64,000 bases of DNA from JANSWY01 sp965243755 (GCA_965243755.1 CBDEVW010000002.1:496001-560000), one strand, 5' to 3'; positions 45,464 through 55,017 are shown, counted from the first letter of the stretch. Notes: generated from the letters alone by a model not told the origin. Numbers and translations are program-made.

Positions 45464-46468
45464 TTACTGTTTGGTTTCCACCAACTCTGGTTTCTTCGGA
45501 AAGATCAGTGACAGTATAATGGAGGCAAACAAGGCAAACAGGATAATTCCAAAAGACAGGAATATTGGAATATGAACATGTTCTACATTGAATACCCATC
45601 CTAATCCCTGTTGTATGATTTCCATTTCCAGAAGCATTTTGGCTCCAATAAAAATGAGTACCACGGAAAGTCCTTTTTGTAGTAAATAGAACTTATCCAA
45701 TACATTAGCCAGCAGGAAGAACATTGCCCTAAGTCCCATTACTGCAAATATATTTGAGGTATATATCACAAACTCATTCCTGGTGATTGCAAAAGCGGCT
45801 GGAATTGAATCTACAGCAAAAATCAAATCAGTTGATTCAATCAATAGGATTACTATGAAAAGTGGGGTAAACATCACTCTACCCATTTTTCTGATAAAGA
45901 ACTTACCGTCGTAATCTGATTTTGTTAATGGCAATATCTTTCTGGCCCACTTCACAATTGGATTCTTTTCCGGCTCAATGTCCATGTCTTCATCCTCATT
46001 GAAAATTTTAACCCCAGAATAGATCAGGAATATTCCAAATATGTATAGGATCCAATGGAACTGGCTAATCAGTAATGCTCCTACAAAAATGAACACAGCT
46101 CTAAATACAATCGCTCCTAATATCCCCCAGAACAGGATATTGTGGTAATATTCTTCTTTAACCTTGAAATACTTTAGAATCAGCAGGATGACAAAGATAT
46201 TGTCCACCGAGAGTGCCTTTTCGGTAACATAGGCTGAGAAAAATTCAAATGATGCCTCCGGTCCGGGACCGTAGAAATAGATAATCACTCCATAGCCCGC
46301 AGAAACGAGCACCCAAAATATAGATTGTCTTAAAGCCTCTTTTTGTGAGACTTTTTGGTGTTTCTTGTGAAAGACTCCCAGGTCAACAAGTAAAAATAAG
46401 ATAATAACAGCCCCGAAGACCCCAAATAATAAGGGTTCATTCTCGCCACTTAGTATTGCTAACAGCAT
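45464..46468 (-). CDS. TerC/Alx family membrane protein
   Basis: The protein is 334 residues from the ATG at 46468 (an upstream start would add 20 polar residues). It has about nine hydrophobic helices and TerC features: EKALSVDNIFVILLILKYF, FWGILGAIVFRAVFIFVGALL and ESTDLIFAVDSIPAAFAI. Family members export manganese or confer tellurite tolerance. The acidic loop after helix 5 (NEDEDMDIEPEKNP) is typical of the longer Alx type. The 197 bases between this gene and the next are AT-rich and hold no gene I can see. Confidence 0.93.
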   Translation of the reverse strand: MLLAILSGENEPLLFGVFGAVIILFLLVDLGVFHKKHQKVSQKEALRQSIFWVLVSAGYGVIIYFYGPGPEASFEFFSAYVTEKALSVDNIFVILLILKYFKVKEEYYHNILFWGILGAIVFRAVFIFVGALLISQFHWILYIFGIFLIYSGVKIFNEDEDMDIEPEKNPIVKWARKILPLTKSDYDGKFFIRKMGRVMFTPLFIVILLIESTDLIFAVDSIPAAFAITRNEFVIYTSNIFAVMGLRAMFFLLANVLDKFYLLQKGLSVVLIFIGAKMLLEMEIIQQGLGWVFNVEHVHIPIFLSFGIILFALFASIILSLIFPKKPELVETKQ

Positions 46469-46665
46469 ACAATCGTTCGTTTCATTAGTCCATGCTCTGT
46501 TGCAGCTGGTCCTGGATTCAAGCAACAAAATAACATATAATATTTCAATATAAAAACTGAAATATTTAAATAATTAAATCTGGACTGGTTTTAGTACAAA
46601 TATTGCAATTCGATTCTTTCTCTCGACATTTTTTTATATATTTTATAAGGAAAATTGATTTCATC

Positions 46666-46899
46666 ATGTCAGGACATTACATAGACTTATTGATCATAGG
46701 ATTCCTCTATGGCATGCTAATGTCATTTGTGATAATCGCCTACTGGCGCAAGAAAAAAGGACCGAGCAATGATGACGATGATGATGGAGGAATTTCCGTT
46801 CCTAAAAACCCGGTATTGGACTTGCCCCCAGGTGTCACTTTACCTACAGGTCCAAGAGTGAAAATTACCGAAGATTTACCCGAAGAAATGCCTGTCTAG
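46666..46899 (+). CDS. Small membrane-anchored acidic protein
   Basis: From the ATG at 46666, the 77-residue protein has one transmembrane helix (about 6-26). A Lys/Arg stop-transfer, an acidic linker (NDDDDDGG) and a Pro-rich tail follow (PVLDLPPGVTLPTGPRV). The in-frame start at 46603 would add an AT-rich encoded stretch with no clear role. It overlaps the stop of the convergent ABC transporter gene by four bases. Function unknown. Confidence 0.65.
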   Translation: MSGHYIDLLIIGFLYGMLMSFVIIAYWRKKKGPSNDDDDDGGISVPKNPVLDLPPGVTLPTGPRVKITEDLPEEMPV

Positions 46900-48707
46900 T
46901 AGACGTTTTCGCTTGGTTCCATTTGTAGCTTTACAAGATTACTGTAAACACCACCCGATTTTTCCAGGAGTTCATTGTGTGTCCCTGATTCTGCAATTTC
47001 ACCCGCTTTCAACACAAATATTTGATCAGCTTCACGGATAGTCGCCAGTCGATGAGCGATAATCAGTGTTGTCCTGCCAGCCATAAGTGTTTCCAATGCT
47101 TGCTGTACCAGATGTTCAGACTCTGCGTCCAGTGAGCTGGTAGCTTCATCCAGAATTAGAATAGAAGGATCTTTCAGGATTGCGCGGGCGATAGCGATTC
47201 TTTGCCTTTGACCGCCGGATAGTTTCACGCCTCTTTCTCCAACCAATGTGTCCATTCCATCAGGAAACTCATTGATAAAATCAAATGCGTTGGCTTTTTT
47301 CGCAGCTTCGTTAATTTCTTCCAGAGTCGCACCAGGTTTTCCATAGGCTATATTTTCCCGAATGGTGCCACCAAACAGAATGACCTCCTGAGGTACGATA
47401 CCTATGTTTTTTCGCAGAGCTCTTAAATCCAAATCGGCAATGTTGATACCGTCGATTAGAATTTTTCCTGACTGCAAAGAGTAGAACTTCATCAGCAATT
47501 GTGCAATAGTAGATTTACCAGCTCCACTATGGCCAACAAGTGCTACTTTTTGTCCTGCATTTATTTGGAATGATAGGTTTCTTAATACAACAACATCCTG
47601 CCGAGTAGGATATGAAAACTCAACAGCATCATAGGTGATTGCCCCTTGGAGTTCAACCGATTCCTTTTCCTGAAGATTTTCCTGCTCTGCCTGTTCTCCC
47701 AGTATCTCTAGAATCCTTTCTGACGAGCCAATGGCCTTTTGTACCTGACCGATTAAGTCCCCAAGTCCGGCAATCGATCCACCAATAAATATTGTGATCA
47801 AAACAAATGAAACGAGTTCACCAGGCATCATTTCCCCTGATGCAACTAAGGTTGCTCCATACCACATCACTGCCACAATGCATCCGAAAATGGTAAGGAT
47901 TATGAATGAAATAAAAGCACCTCGATAAACCGATCCCCTGATGGCCAGACTAATCGCATTATTAAGCGTGGTTTTATACCTGGTTAACTCAAACAATTCA
48001 CTGGTGAAAGATTTTACAGAGTGAATGGACTGTAGTGTTTCTTCAACGATCACATTGGTTTTAGCGAGCTCATCCTGTGTTTGCTTAGAAAGTTTTCTGA
48101 TGTATCTGCCAAAAAACATTCCTGAGACAATGACAATTGGGAAGGTGGCCAACATTAGCAGAGTCAACTTCTGAGCCAAAAACACAATCATTCCGATCCC
48201 TACAGTCAACGTAATGATTTGTCTGATGAGTTCAGCAAGAGTAGTAGTGAATGTGCCCTGTAATGTAGATACATCATTAGAGACTCTACTCATCAGCTCG
48301 CCTGTTCTGTTTTTATCAAAAAATGCAATTGGAAGCATAAGCATTTTTTCATAAAGGTCGTACCTCAGGTCACCCATTGCCCTTTCACTCACTCTGGCAA
48401 ACAGGTATACCCTTAGAAAGGAGAAAAGACTTTGTGCAGCTAAAATCAGAATAAGGGTAATTGCAATGGTGTCAACGGACTCAAGAAAATAATAGGCCTC
48501 ACCTTGAGCGACATCCACTATTTTTCCAGCCAGCAATGGGAACGCCATTAGCATGGTACTACTAATGACCAGTACAATAAGCCCTAAAAGAAAAGTCCAT
48601 TTATGTGGAAGTACATAACTGAATACACTTAAAAGTTTCCTGAAATTTTCTTTATTGAGTTTGCGTTTTTCTCCTTTCTCCAAAACTCCTCCCCTGTGTC
48701 TCGCCAT
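46896..48707 (-). CDS. ABC exporter, fused membrane and ATPase domains (MsbA-like)
   Basis: The 603-residue half-transporter has six membrane helices (about 30-330) and a C-terminal ATPase. The ATPase carries Walker A GHSGAGKSTI, Q-loop GIVPQEVILFGG, signature VKLSGGQRQRIAIARAIL, Walker B ILILDEATSSLD and the switch His in IIAHRLATI. As a homodimer it exports lipids, peptides or drugs. It lies two bases after the upstream lipoprotein gene, so the two are probably cotranscribed. Confidence 0.96.
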   Translation of the reverse strand: MARHRGGVLEKGEKRKLNKENFRKLLSVFSYVLPHKWTFLLGLIVLVISSTMLMAFPLLAGKIVDVAQGEAYYFLESVDTIAITLILILAAQSLFSFLRVYLFARVSERAMGDLRYDLYEKMLMLPIAFFDKNRTGELMSRVSNDVSTLQGTFTTTLAELIRQIITLTVGIGMIVFLAQKLTLLMLATFPIVIVSGMFFGRYIRKLSKQTQDELAKTNVIVEETLQSIHSVKSFTSELFELTRYKTTLNNAISLAIRGSVYRGAFISFIILTIFGCIVAVMWYGATLVASGEMMPGELVSFVLITIFIGGSIAGLGDLIGQVQKAIGSSERILEILGEQAEQENLQEKESVELQGAITYDAVEFSYPTRQDVVVLRNLSFQINAGQKVALVGHSGAGKSTIAQLLMKFYSLQSGKILIDGINIADLDLRALRKNIGIVPQEVILFGGTIRENIAYGKPGATLEEINEAAKKANAFDFINEFPDGMDTLVGERGVKLSGGQRQRIAIARAILKDPSILILDEATSSLDAESEHLVQQALETLMAGRTTLIIAHRLATIREADQIFVLKAGEIAESGTHNELLEKSGGVYSNLVKLQMEPSENVY

Positions 48708-48709
48708 TT

Positions 48710-49267
48710 TTATTGAGTTAAAATTTTGCCTGTCACTTCAAATGTAGATGCTTCCTTTAGCAATATTTTCTGAAAGCCGGATATGTGATAGGCACTTAAG
48801 TTGCCACCCGCAAAGGTAAGCTGATAATTTCGTTTTGACTGATAAAGCGAATTACTCTCCTCTGTCAATGCTTTTACAATAACAATGTCATTGATTTCTT
48901 CAATTTCCAGCCGTTGCACATTTCCTGTTCTCTGTGACGGCCTTTTGGTGTAGATTATTTTATTGCCTGATCTGTTTTCCTCATATACCCCTACAAGGTC
49001 AGGTTTGTTAAGGTCCAGTTCCCTTAGGATGTTCAGTTCCTTTTGGTATGCAATGGAATCCATAATTACCTCAGCAGAATCGCTTTCGCTATCGATCTTA
49101 ATTAATTTCTGAACTGTAACTGGCCAGCTTTGATTGCTAAATTGATTGCTAATCAAAGAGTCGATAGGAAAGTATGGGCTAATGTTGTTTGTTTTCGGGG
49201 ATATGTTTTCACAGCTGCATAACCAGGCAAGCAGGATAACAAACCCCCACCGAGAATTAATCATCAT
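48710..49267 (-). CDS. Lipoprotein of unknown function
   Basis: The 185-residue protein starts with a short signal ending in LLAWLCSC, giving a lipidated Cys. The mature domain has paired polar and beta-strand-like stretches (VTVQKLIKIDSESDSAEVIMD and NKIIYTKRPSQRTGNVQRLE) and a C-terminal FEVTGKILTQ. I do not recognise the family. It sits between gpmI (six bases) and the ABC exporter (two bases), so the three probably form one transcript. Confidence 0.8.
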   Translation of the reverse strand: MMINSRWGFVILLAWLCSCENISPKTNNISPYFPIDSLISNQFSNQSWPVTVQKLIKIDSESDSAEVIMDSIAYQKELNILRELDLNKPDLVGVYEENRSGNKIIYTKRPSQRTGNVQRLEIEEINDIVIVKALTEESNSLYQSKRNYQLTFAGGNLSAYHISGFQKILLKEASTFEVTGKILTQ

Positions 49268-49273
49268 ATCAAA

Positions 49274-50794
49274 TTAGATCAGAAGATCTCCTGTCATTTC
49301 ATCAGGAATCTCTATTCCAATTAATTTACAAATAGTTGGAGCCAGGTCTCCTAGTTTTCCATCCTTGATTGGTCCTTTTAGATCCTTATCCACAAAAATA
49401 CAAGGTACCAGATTCGTGGTATGAGCAGTATTTGGTGATCCATCTGGGTTGACCATAATATCTGAGTTACCGTGATCGGCAATGATGATGGAAGTGTAAC
49501 CATTTTCCAAGGCTGCATTTACCACGGCTTCCGTACAGCCATCAACTGTTTCACATGCTTTAACAGCAGCTTCAAATACTCCGGTGTGTCCTACCATGTC
49601 TGGATTAGCGAAATTGAGACATATAAAATCCGCTTCGCCTTTTTGTAGTTCCGGAATGATTTTGTCTCGAATGTCACCAGCACTCATTTCAGGTTGTAGA
49701 TCATAGGTGGCCACCTTAGGAGACGGACAAAGTATTCTGGACTCTCCTTCAAACTCCTCTTCCTTTCCTCCGGAGAAAAAGAACGTTACGTGAGGATACT
49801 TTTCAGTCTCAGCAATTCGGATTTGTTTTTTACCATTTCTGCTAAGCACTTCTCCAAGGGTATTGTTCAGGTTATCCTTATCAAAGATCACCTTCACTCC
49901 TTTGAAAGTATCATCATAATTAGTCAAGGTTAGATACTCCAGGTCAAGCGTTTTCATTCCATACTCCGGGAAGTCGGTCTGAGTTAGTGCCTGGGTGATT
50001 TGCCTTCCTCTGTCTGTACGAAAGTTAAAACACAAGACCACATCCCCATCCTTAATTGTTGCTAATGGAGCACCACTTTCATCAGTATTGATAATTGGCA
50101 GGATGAACTCGTCTGTGACGTCATTCTGGTAGGAACTCTGCACCGCCGCAATCACATCATTGGTTTTGGCGCCTTCTCCTTTCACCATCGCATCGTATGC
50201 CAGTTTCACGCGCTCCCATCTCTTGTCTCGGTCCATTGCGTAGTACCTTCCTGTCACTGTGGCAACTTTACCGGTAGTTTGATCCATATGAGACATCAGC
50301 TCACGGAGATACGATACGCCAGCTTTAGGGTCTGTGTCTCGTCCATCCGTGAAGGCATGAATGAACACGTTCTCCAGTCCTTTTTCATGTGCCAGGGTAC
50401 ACAGTCCCTTGAGGTGATTGATGTGACTGTGCACTCCGCCATCCGAGAGCAGGCCCATGAAATGCACTGTTTTGTTGTTTGCTTTAGCTTGTTCTAATGT
50501 GCTTTTTAGCGTTTCATTGTCTCCAAGCGTATTTTCTTCTACTGCCTTGTTGATTTTCACAAGGTCCTGGTATACTACACGACCTGCCCCAATGTTCATG
50601 TGTCCTACCTCCGAGTTACCCATTTGCCCTTCTGGCAAACCTACTGCTAATCCTGAAGCTTCCAATTTGCTGTGCGGATATTGATTGTATAGTCCGTCAA
50701 CAAAAGGTGTGTTAGCTTTGGCTATAGCCGATACCGAGTTGTCTGTACCCAAACCCCAACCGTCCAGGATGATTAGTATTACTTTCTTATCCAT
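49274..50794 (-). CDS. gpmI: 2,3-bisphosphoglycerate-independent phosphoglycerate mutase
   Basis: The 506-residue enzyme starts MDKKVILIILDGWGLG and has the phosphorylated Ser in GQMGNSEVGHMNIGAGRVVYQD. Two further metal-site regions are HAFTDGRDTDPKAG and IADHGNSD, with NTAHTTNLVP. It interconverts 3- and 2-phosphoglycerate in glycolysis and needs manganese. The start is the ATG at 50794, not an upstream codon that would add MCKFKFAA. A perfect TAAATTTG ends five bases before this ATG. Confidence 0.97.
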   Translation of the reverse strand: MDKKVILIILDGWGLGTDNSVSAIAKANTPFVDGLYNQYPHSKLEASGLAVGLPEGQMGNSEVGHMNIGAGRVVYQDLVKINKAVEENTLGDNETLKSTLEQAKANNKTVHFMGLLSDGGVHSHINHLKGLCTLAHEKGLENVFIHAFTDGRDTDPKAGVSYLRELMSHMDQTTGKVATVTGRYYAMDRDKRWERVKLAYDAMVKGEGAKTNDVIAAVQSSYQNDVTDEFILPIINTDESGAPLATIKDGDVVLCFNFRTDRGRQITQALTQTDFPEYGMKTLDLEYLTLTNYDDTFKGVKVIFDKDNLNNTLGEVLSRNGKKQIRIAETEKYPHVTFFFSGGKEEEFEGESRILCPSPKVATYDLQPEMSAGDIRDKIIPELQKGEADFICLNFANPDMVGHTGVFEAAVKACETVDGCTEAVVNAALENGYTSIIIADHGNSDIMVNPDGSPNTAHTTNLVPCIFVDKDLKGPIKDGKLGDLAPTICKLIGIEIPDEMTGDLLI

Positions 50795-50799
50795 GGCCG

Positions 50800-50807
50800 C
50801 AAATTTA
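50800..50807 (-). promoter_or_regulatory. -7 element immediately before gpmI
   Basis: On the minus strand TAAATTTG is followed by CGGCC and then the gpmI ATG. The element matches TAnnTTTG exactly, and the predicted transcript would have essentially no leader. Confidence 0.5.
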
Positions 50808-50867
50808 AACTTGCACATAGCAATATTGGCATAGTTTTAGTGTAAAATGTTTTATAATTTTAACCTG

Positions 50868-51266
50868 ATGAAACAAAACAGCACTTTAATACTTACAATA
50901 GTCTTCATACTCATTGGCCATTTATCTACTGCTCAGGAAGCCAGCATTATTGATGATGTGGGCACAGCTTTAAGAACAGGTAGCTCGAAAGAACTGGCAA
51001 ATTTTTTCAATGATGTAATTGAATTAAAAATAGATGGGGAAAAAGAAAACTACAGTAAAACACAGGCTGAAGTGATCATTAGAAACTTTTTTACAAAATA
51101 CCCACCACAAAACTTTACCAAAATTCATAACGGAAGTTCACCGGATGGACTTCAGTATGTTCTTGGAAAGTATGCACACAAGGAGGGCACACACAGGGTT
51201 TACATGCTCATCAAAAAAACTGGTGGAGCCTACAAAATTGATACCCTTGATCTAACAAAAGAATAA
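50868..51266 (+). CDS. DUF4783-type exported protein
   Basis: From the ATG at 50868, the 132-residue protein has a signal peptide (ending HLSTAQ). A small alpha+beta domain in the style of NTF2-like/DUF4783 proteins follows: IIDDVGTALRTGSSKELANFF, NYSKTQAEVIIRNFFTKYPP and GSSPDGLQYVLGKY. It is common in Bacteroidota and of unknown function. It precedes nadC by about 86 bases on the same strand. Confidence 0.85.
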   Translation: MKQNSTLILTIVFILIGHLSTAQEASIIDDVGTALRTGSSKELANFFNDVIELKIDGEKENYSKTQAEVIIRNFFTKYPPQNFTKIHNGSSPDGLQYVLGKYAHKEGTHRVYMLIKKTGGAYKIDTLDLTKE

Positions 51267-51340
51267 GGCTCATCACAGGCACGCTCAAACGTCATGGCTA
51301 ATATTTGCTGCAGAAAAGTAGCAGAATTCAAGTGGTTACT

Positions 51341-51348
51341 TATTTTTG
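51341..51348 (+). promoter_or_regulatory. -7 element immediately before nadC
   Basis: TATTTTTG matches TAnnTTTG and is followed by CAGC and the GTG start at 51353. The TTTGCAGC-start arrangement is identical to that at purK. Confidence 0.5.
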
Positions 51349-51352
51349 CAGC

Positions 51353-52213
51353 GTGGAATTAACTTACCTCTCTGAGACAAGAATTAACGAGTTTATAGAC
51401 CAGGCTTTGCAGGAAGATATTGGTGATGGAGATCATTCAACATTATCATCTATCCCAAAGGAAGCTAAGCGAAGTGGTCAGTTGCTATTCAAAGATGACG
51501 GAATAGTGGCAGGACTCGAATTGGCAGAAAGAATCTTCAGGAGGATTGATCCTGATGTTACCATTGAGATGAAAAAGCAAGATGGGGACAGCATACAGGA
51601 AGGTGAGGTCGGTTTTTTGATCCACGGAAGTGCCCGGACAATTCTATCGGGAGAGCGATTGGCGCTAAACTGCCTCCAACGAATGAGCGGAATAGCGACG
51701 TACACCAGCAAACTGAGGGAGTTGATCAGTCATACAAGGGCGAAATTACTGGATACGCGCAAAACCACTCCTAATTTCCGAATCATGGAAAAGTGGGCTG
51801 TGGCCATAGGTGGTGGTGTTAATCACCGATTTGGGTTGTATGATATGGTAATGCTAAAAGATAACCATATTGATTTTGCAGGAGGTATTAGGGAGGCCAT
51901 CGAAGGTTGCAAAAAATACCTGGATCAGAATGGCTTGCATCTTAAAATAGAGGTTGAAACACGCAATCTGGATGAAGTTCAGCAGGTGTTGGAATGTGGA
52001 GGAGTGCATCGCATAATGCTTGACAATATGCTTCCTTCCAATATGAAAGAGGCTGTACAGCTAATCGATGGCCGGTACGAAACAGAGGCTTCAGGAGGAA
52101 TCACAGAAAAAACCATCGGTGAGGTGGCAGAAACCGGAGTTGATTTTATTTCAGTAGGAGCACTAACTCACTCCTACAAAAGTTTGGACATAAGTTTGAA
52201 GGCAATTACATAG
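51353..52213 (+). CDS. nadC: Nicotinate-nucleotide pyrophosphorylase (carboxylating)
   Basis: The 286-residue enzyme has LQEDIGDGDHSTL at the N-terminus, LALNCLQRMSGIAT, LDTRKTTPNFRIMEKWAV, GGGVNHRFGLYDMVMLKDNHI and the C-terminal EASGGITEKTIGEVAETGVDFISVGALTHS region in part. It converts quinolinate and PRPP to nicotinate mononucleotide in NAD synthesis. The most likely start is the GTG at 51353, which gives a family-like N-terminus. Two upstream in-frame non-ATG codons are less likely. Confidence 0.96.
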   Translation: MELTYLSETRINEFIDQALQEDIGDGDHSTLSSIPKEAKRSGQLLFKDDGIVAGLELAERIFRRIDPDVTIEMKKQDGDSIQEGEVGFLIHGSARTILSGERLALNCLQRMSGIATYTSKLRELISHTRAKLLDTRKTTPNFRIMEKWAVAIGGGVNHRFGLYDMVMLKDNHIDFAGGIREAIEGCKKYLDQNGLHLKIEVETRNLDEVQQVLECGGVHRIMLDNMLPSNMKEAVQLIDGRYETEASGGITEKTIGEVAETGVDFISVGALTHSYKSLDISLKAIT

Positions 52214-52216
52214 AAG

Positions 52217-52693
52217 ATGATCGTAAAAACGAAAAAATACCAATTACCAACAAAAACGTATATAGGAATTGGTTTTCAGGGAGTGCTTAAACAGCAATGG
52301 TGGGTTGGACTGATCTATCTGGCAGTTTGTGCCGGATACTTTATCATTCCCAACTGGTGGTGGATCATAGGAGCTACTATCGCATTAGTGCTTTATCTAT
52401 TGTTCTGGTTGATTCAGTTTGCTGGTGTTACCCAGCTGGAACAAAGTAAATTTATGTTTGAAAAACTGGCTTATGAGATCAACAGCCAGCAAATACTGAT
52501 GAAGCTCAATACCAAACAAGGTATGCCCATCAAGTGGGATAATATTAAAAGAGCTAAAAAAGGGAAAGATTTTATGACATTGTATCTCAGCAAGGCTCAG
52601 TTGATACATCTGCCACGCAAAATCTTTAAGACAGATAACGAATACAAGTTTGTTGAGACCATTCTGAAAAGAAAAGGGTTAATCAACGAATAA
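52217..52693 (+). CDS. YcxB-like C-terminal domain membrane protein
   Basis: The 158-residue protein has two adjacent transmembrane helices (about 30-72). A cytosolic domain follows with INSQQILMKLNTKQGMPIKWDNIKRAKKGKDFMTLYLSKAQLIHLPRKIF, the YcxB-like pattern. No enzyme motif is visible and the role is unknown. It lies between nadC (three bases) and recX (seven bases), probably cotranscribed. Confidence 0.85.
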   Translation: MIVKTKKYQLPTKTYIGIGFQGVLKQQWWVGLIYLAVCAGYFIIPNWWWIIGATIALVLYLLFWLIQFAGVTQLEQSKFMFEKLAYEINSQQILMKLNTKQGMPIKWDNIKRAKKGKDFMTLYLSKAQLIHLPRKIFKTDNEYKFVETILKRKGLINE

Positions 52694-52700
52694 TCACCCG

Positions 52701-53183
52701 ATGACTGAATCGGAACTGGAGCGTATAAAGAAGGCCAAAGTCAAACTTGCCAGGTATTGTGCGTACAGAGAGCGAACCCATGGAGAGGTTCGGTCAAAAG
52801 CATTTGAAATTGGATTGAGGCCCAATGAGGTAGAAGAACTTTTGTCCCAATTAATTTCGGAGAACTTCATTAATGAAAGAAGGTTTGCTCAGGTCTATGT
52901 TTCAGATAAGTTCCGGCTAAACAAGTGGGGAAGGCTTAAAATCATTCAGGGTCTGCAGCAAAAGGAGATCAGTGAAAGGTGTATACAGTATGGGTTGAAG
53001 GAAATTGACCCTGAAGAATACAGAAATCAAATGGCTGCTATGCTTTGGAAGAAGTTTGATTCAATTTCAGTGGAAGATCCTTTTGTAAGAAACAGAAAAG
53101 CTGCCGAGTATATCATCCGCAAAGGTTATGAACCAAATATGGTATGGTCGGTAATTAAAGAAGGCCGATCAGGCTCAGACTAA
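52701..53183 (+). CDS. recX: Regulatory protein RecX
   Basis: The 160-residue protein is built of the three-helix repeats of RecX: LARYCAYRERTHGEVRSKAFEIGL, ISENFINERRFAQVYVSDKFRLNKWGRLKI and KAAEYIIRKGYEPNMVWSVI. It binds RecA filaments and limits recombination. The last codons and the TAA lie inside a perfect hairpin shared with the convergent gene. Confidence 0.92.
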   Translation: MTESELERIKKAKVKLARYCAYRERTHGEVRSKAFEIGLRPNEVEELLSQLISENFINERRFAQVYVSDKFRLNKWGRLKIIQGLQQKEISERCIQYGLKEIDPEEYRNQMAAMLWKKFDSISVEDPFVRNRKAAEYIIRKGYEPNMVWSVIKEGRSGSD

Positions 53184-53196
53184 ATCGCTGAGCCTG
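53170..53196. terminator. Hairpin between convergent recX and solenoid gene
   Basis: A nine-base-pair perfect stem CAGGCTCAG/CTGAGCCTG (53170-53178 with 53188-53196) with a nine-base loop containing the recX stop codon. No long T run follows on either strand. It may be a weak bidirectional terminator or an mRNA 3'-end stabiliser. Confidence 0.55.
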
Positions 53197-53204
53197 GCCT
53201 GTGC

Positions 53205-54515
53205 TTAATCAATATCAGCATCAATTTCATAGCCTCTGATTAGTATATTGAGTTTGGCTGTCACCCTATTGGCAGGAACAAGCTTAAGTTCCAACAGATT
53301 GTCATCTTTGATCATTAGTTTCCTTTCCATTCCCTCTGGGTAGTCAATATCTCCATATTTGATATTTGCATCCAGATTGAACGGAATGCCATTGCTATTA
53401 ATTTCCAACTCATTGTACTTGCCTTCTACCTGAATACTTGAGGCTTCTTTGGTATATTCGTATAGGTTTAGGTCACTTTCGTACCCATCAATTTTAATGG
53501 AATTTGTGAGACGTCTTACCTTGAGATCCAGGTATTTACTTTTTGTGATCAGTTTACCCAGCGTTCCAATTACTATGTCGTCTTCGTATGACTCAAAGAA
53601 ATTTAACTCTCCTGCCTCCTCTATGGTCATATCTGAATACTTGCTTTGGCTAAAACTGAGCTGTCCGCACTTCATAATTTCAAGGGTAAGTTCATAAATA
53701 TCAAGTTCTGCAGTCTTGAGCATTTCATCAACATTGAGTGATCCGTATTTAAATATTCCCTTGATTTTTTCGGCAACACCTACGGTTATTTTACTTTCAT
53801 AAGCTTCCATGTAGATGCTTCCTGCTTCCAGTAAATCGACCGTGGAATATTTCACATCAATTTTGGCGGAATTCAGGCGCTCTATTTCAATTTCCTGTTC
53901 ATAAAGTTCCATCACGGCATCTCCGATATTGCCAAATGAGGCGTCCCCATATTTCAATTTTAGCTCCAGGTCTGTAAATGAGCCAGCTTCCAGGTCACCT
54001 GAGTAATGGTCGATCTCTACATTGCCAGCGTAATTACCCATGATCACCAAATCCTTGTAGGAATTTTTAACCATCAGATCGTTTCCTTTGGGTACCTTCA
54101 CCTCGTAGGTAAGTCTCATTTCATCATCGGAGTACCCTATAATGAACCCAAAATATTTACTCCCGATCTGGACTTTATTGGGTTCGTCGAGACGAGTTTT
54201 TATTTCGATCAAGGATTTACTGGCACTAATACTGTTACGGGCCTCAGTCTCAAATTCATCAAGGAACTTTCTCACCCGATCTGTTTCCTTGCCTTTAAAT
54301 TCAATAGTAATGGTGACATCTACCACGTTTTTTTCCCAGCTTTCAACAATTACATCAGTATTGCCTCCCGTAATCACGATGTTTGTGCTGGGGATTGTTT
54401 CAAAGGTGAAATGGGCCTTTTTGGTTTCATCCACAGTGTGTCTTGCTGATGAGTACCCCGTCAGCAGACAAATGAACAGCGAGATGCTAAGTGTTAATTT
54501 CAGTGTCCTTTTCAT
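53205..54515 (-). CDS. Exported Tyr-repeat beta-solenoid protein (DUF4097-like)
   Basis: The 436-residue protein has a signal peptide (about 1-25). An N-terminal domain reads like the adhesin/DUF4097 kind (FETIPSTNIVITGGNTDVIVESW). About 14 repeats of 16-20 residues follow, each beginning with Tyr, such as KYSTVDLLEAGSIYMEA, YESKITVGVAEKIKGIF and KYLDLKVRRLTNSIKID. The pattern predicts a beta-solenoid with a Tyr ladder. It is the last gene of a unit with an ECF sigma factor and a membrane protein and overlaps the latter by 29 bases. A periplasmic sensor or envelope-stress role is inferred from that. Confidence 0.85.
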   Translation of the reverse strand: MKRTLKLTLSISLFICLLTGYSSARHTVDETKKAHFTFETIPSTNIVITGGNTDVIVESWEKNVVDVTITIEFKGKETDRVRKFLDEFETEARNSISASKSLIEIKTRLDEPNKVQIGSKYFGFIIGYSDDEMRLTYEVKVPKGNDLMVKNSYKDLVIMGNYAGNVEIDHYSGDLEAGSFTDLELKLKYGDASFGNIGDAVMELYEQEIEIERLNSAKIDVKYSTVDLLEAGSIYMEAYESKITVGVAEKIKGIFKYGSLNVDEMLKTAELDIYELTLEIMKCGQLSFSQSKYSDMTIEEAGELNFFESYEDDIVIGTLGKLITKSKYLDLKVRRLTNSIKIDGYESDLNLYEYTKEASSIQVEGKYNELEINSNGIPFNLDANIKYGDIDYPEGMERKLMIKDDNLLELKLVPANRVTAKLNILIRGYEIDADID

Positions 54516-55017
54516 TCTTTCTTCTGTTTATTTCGAGTTGTATTCTTTTGAGTATTTTGATTTTCTTTTCATAGTAATCAATCAGTGGCCTAATGACCTG
54601 ATCATTGTTTTTATGAAGTTTCAGGTCTTGCTGGTATTGTTGATTGACCTTTTCTAATATTTCCAGTTCCTCGAATAACCATGGAAATTCTTTCCTGTGT
54701 TTTTCTTCAATTTTTAGTTCAGTTTCTATCAATTGAATGACCTGTTGGTAATCATTTTCAAGCGCCTTGTATTCTTCGGAAATGTCTCCAAGTGTGGCCA
54801 ATCTGTTATCCTCTGTTCCCCGGGAATTCAAAATGATCAAGAGCGTTACTGTTGTTCCGAAAAACAGTACAGCAGCAATCTTCCAAAAAAGTCCAAATTG
54901 ACTATGGTGGTTTAGCCTGACGTTGGATTCAATATTTTCCCAGAGTTGTTCTGGTGGGCTTTCCACATCCAGTTCTTTACGTTTTTGCCTGATTAATTTT
55001 TCGATATCAAATGCCAT
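54487..55017 (-). CDS. Single-pass membrane protein, putative anti-sigma factor
   Basis: The 176-residue protein has a cytosolic N-terminus (LIRQKRKELDVESPPEQLWENIESNV), one transmembrane helix (about 43-63) and a Glu/Lys-rich periplasmic coiled coil (about 80-175). It overlaps the sigma gene by 11 bases and the solenoid gene by 29. Order and topology match an anti-sigma factor that could pass a signal from the periplasm, but no known anti-sigma motif is seen. Confidence 0.83.
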   Translation of the reverse strand: MAFDIEKLIRQKRKELDVESPPEQLWENIESNVRLNHHSQFGLFWKIAAVLFFGTTVTLLIILNSRGTEDNRLATLGDISEEYKALENDYQQVIQLIETELKIEEKHRKEFPWLFEELEILEKVNQQYQQDLKLHKNNDQVIRPLIDYYEKKIKILKRIQLEINRRKNEKDTEINT

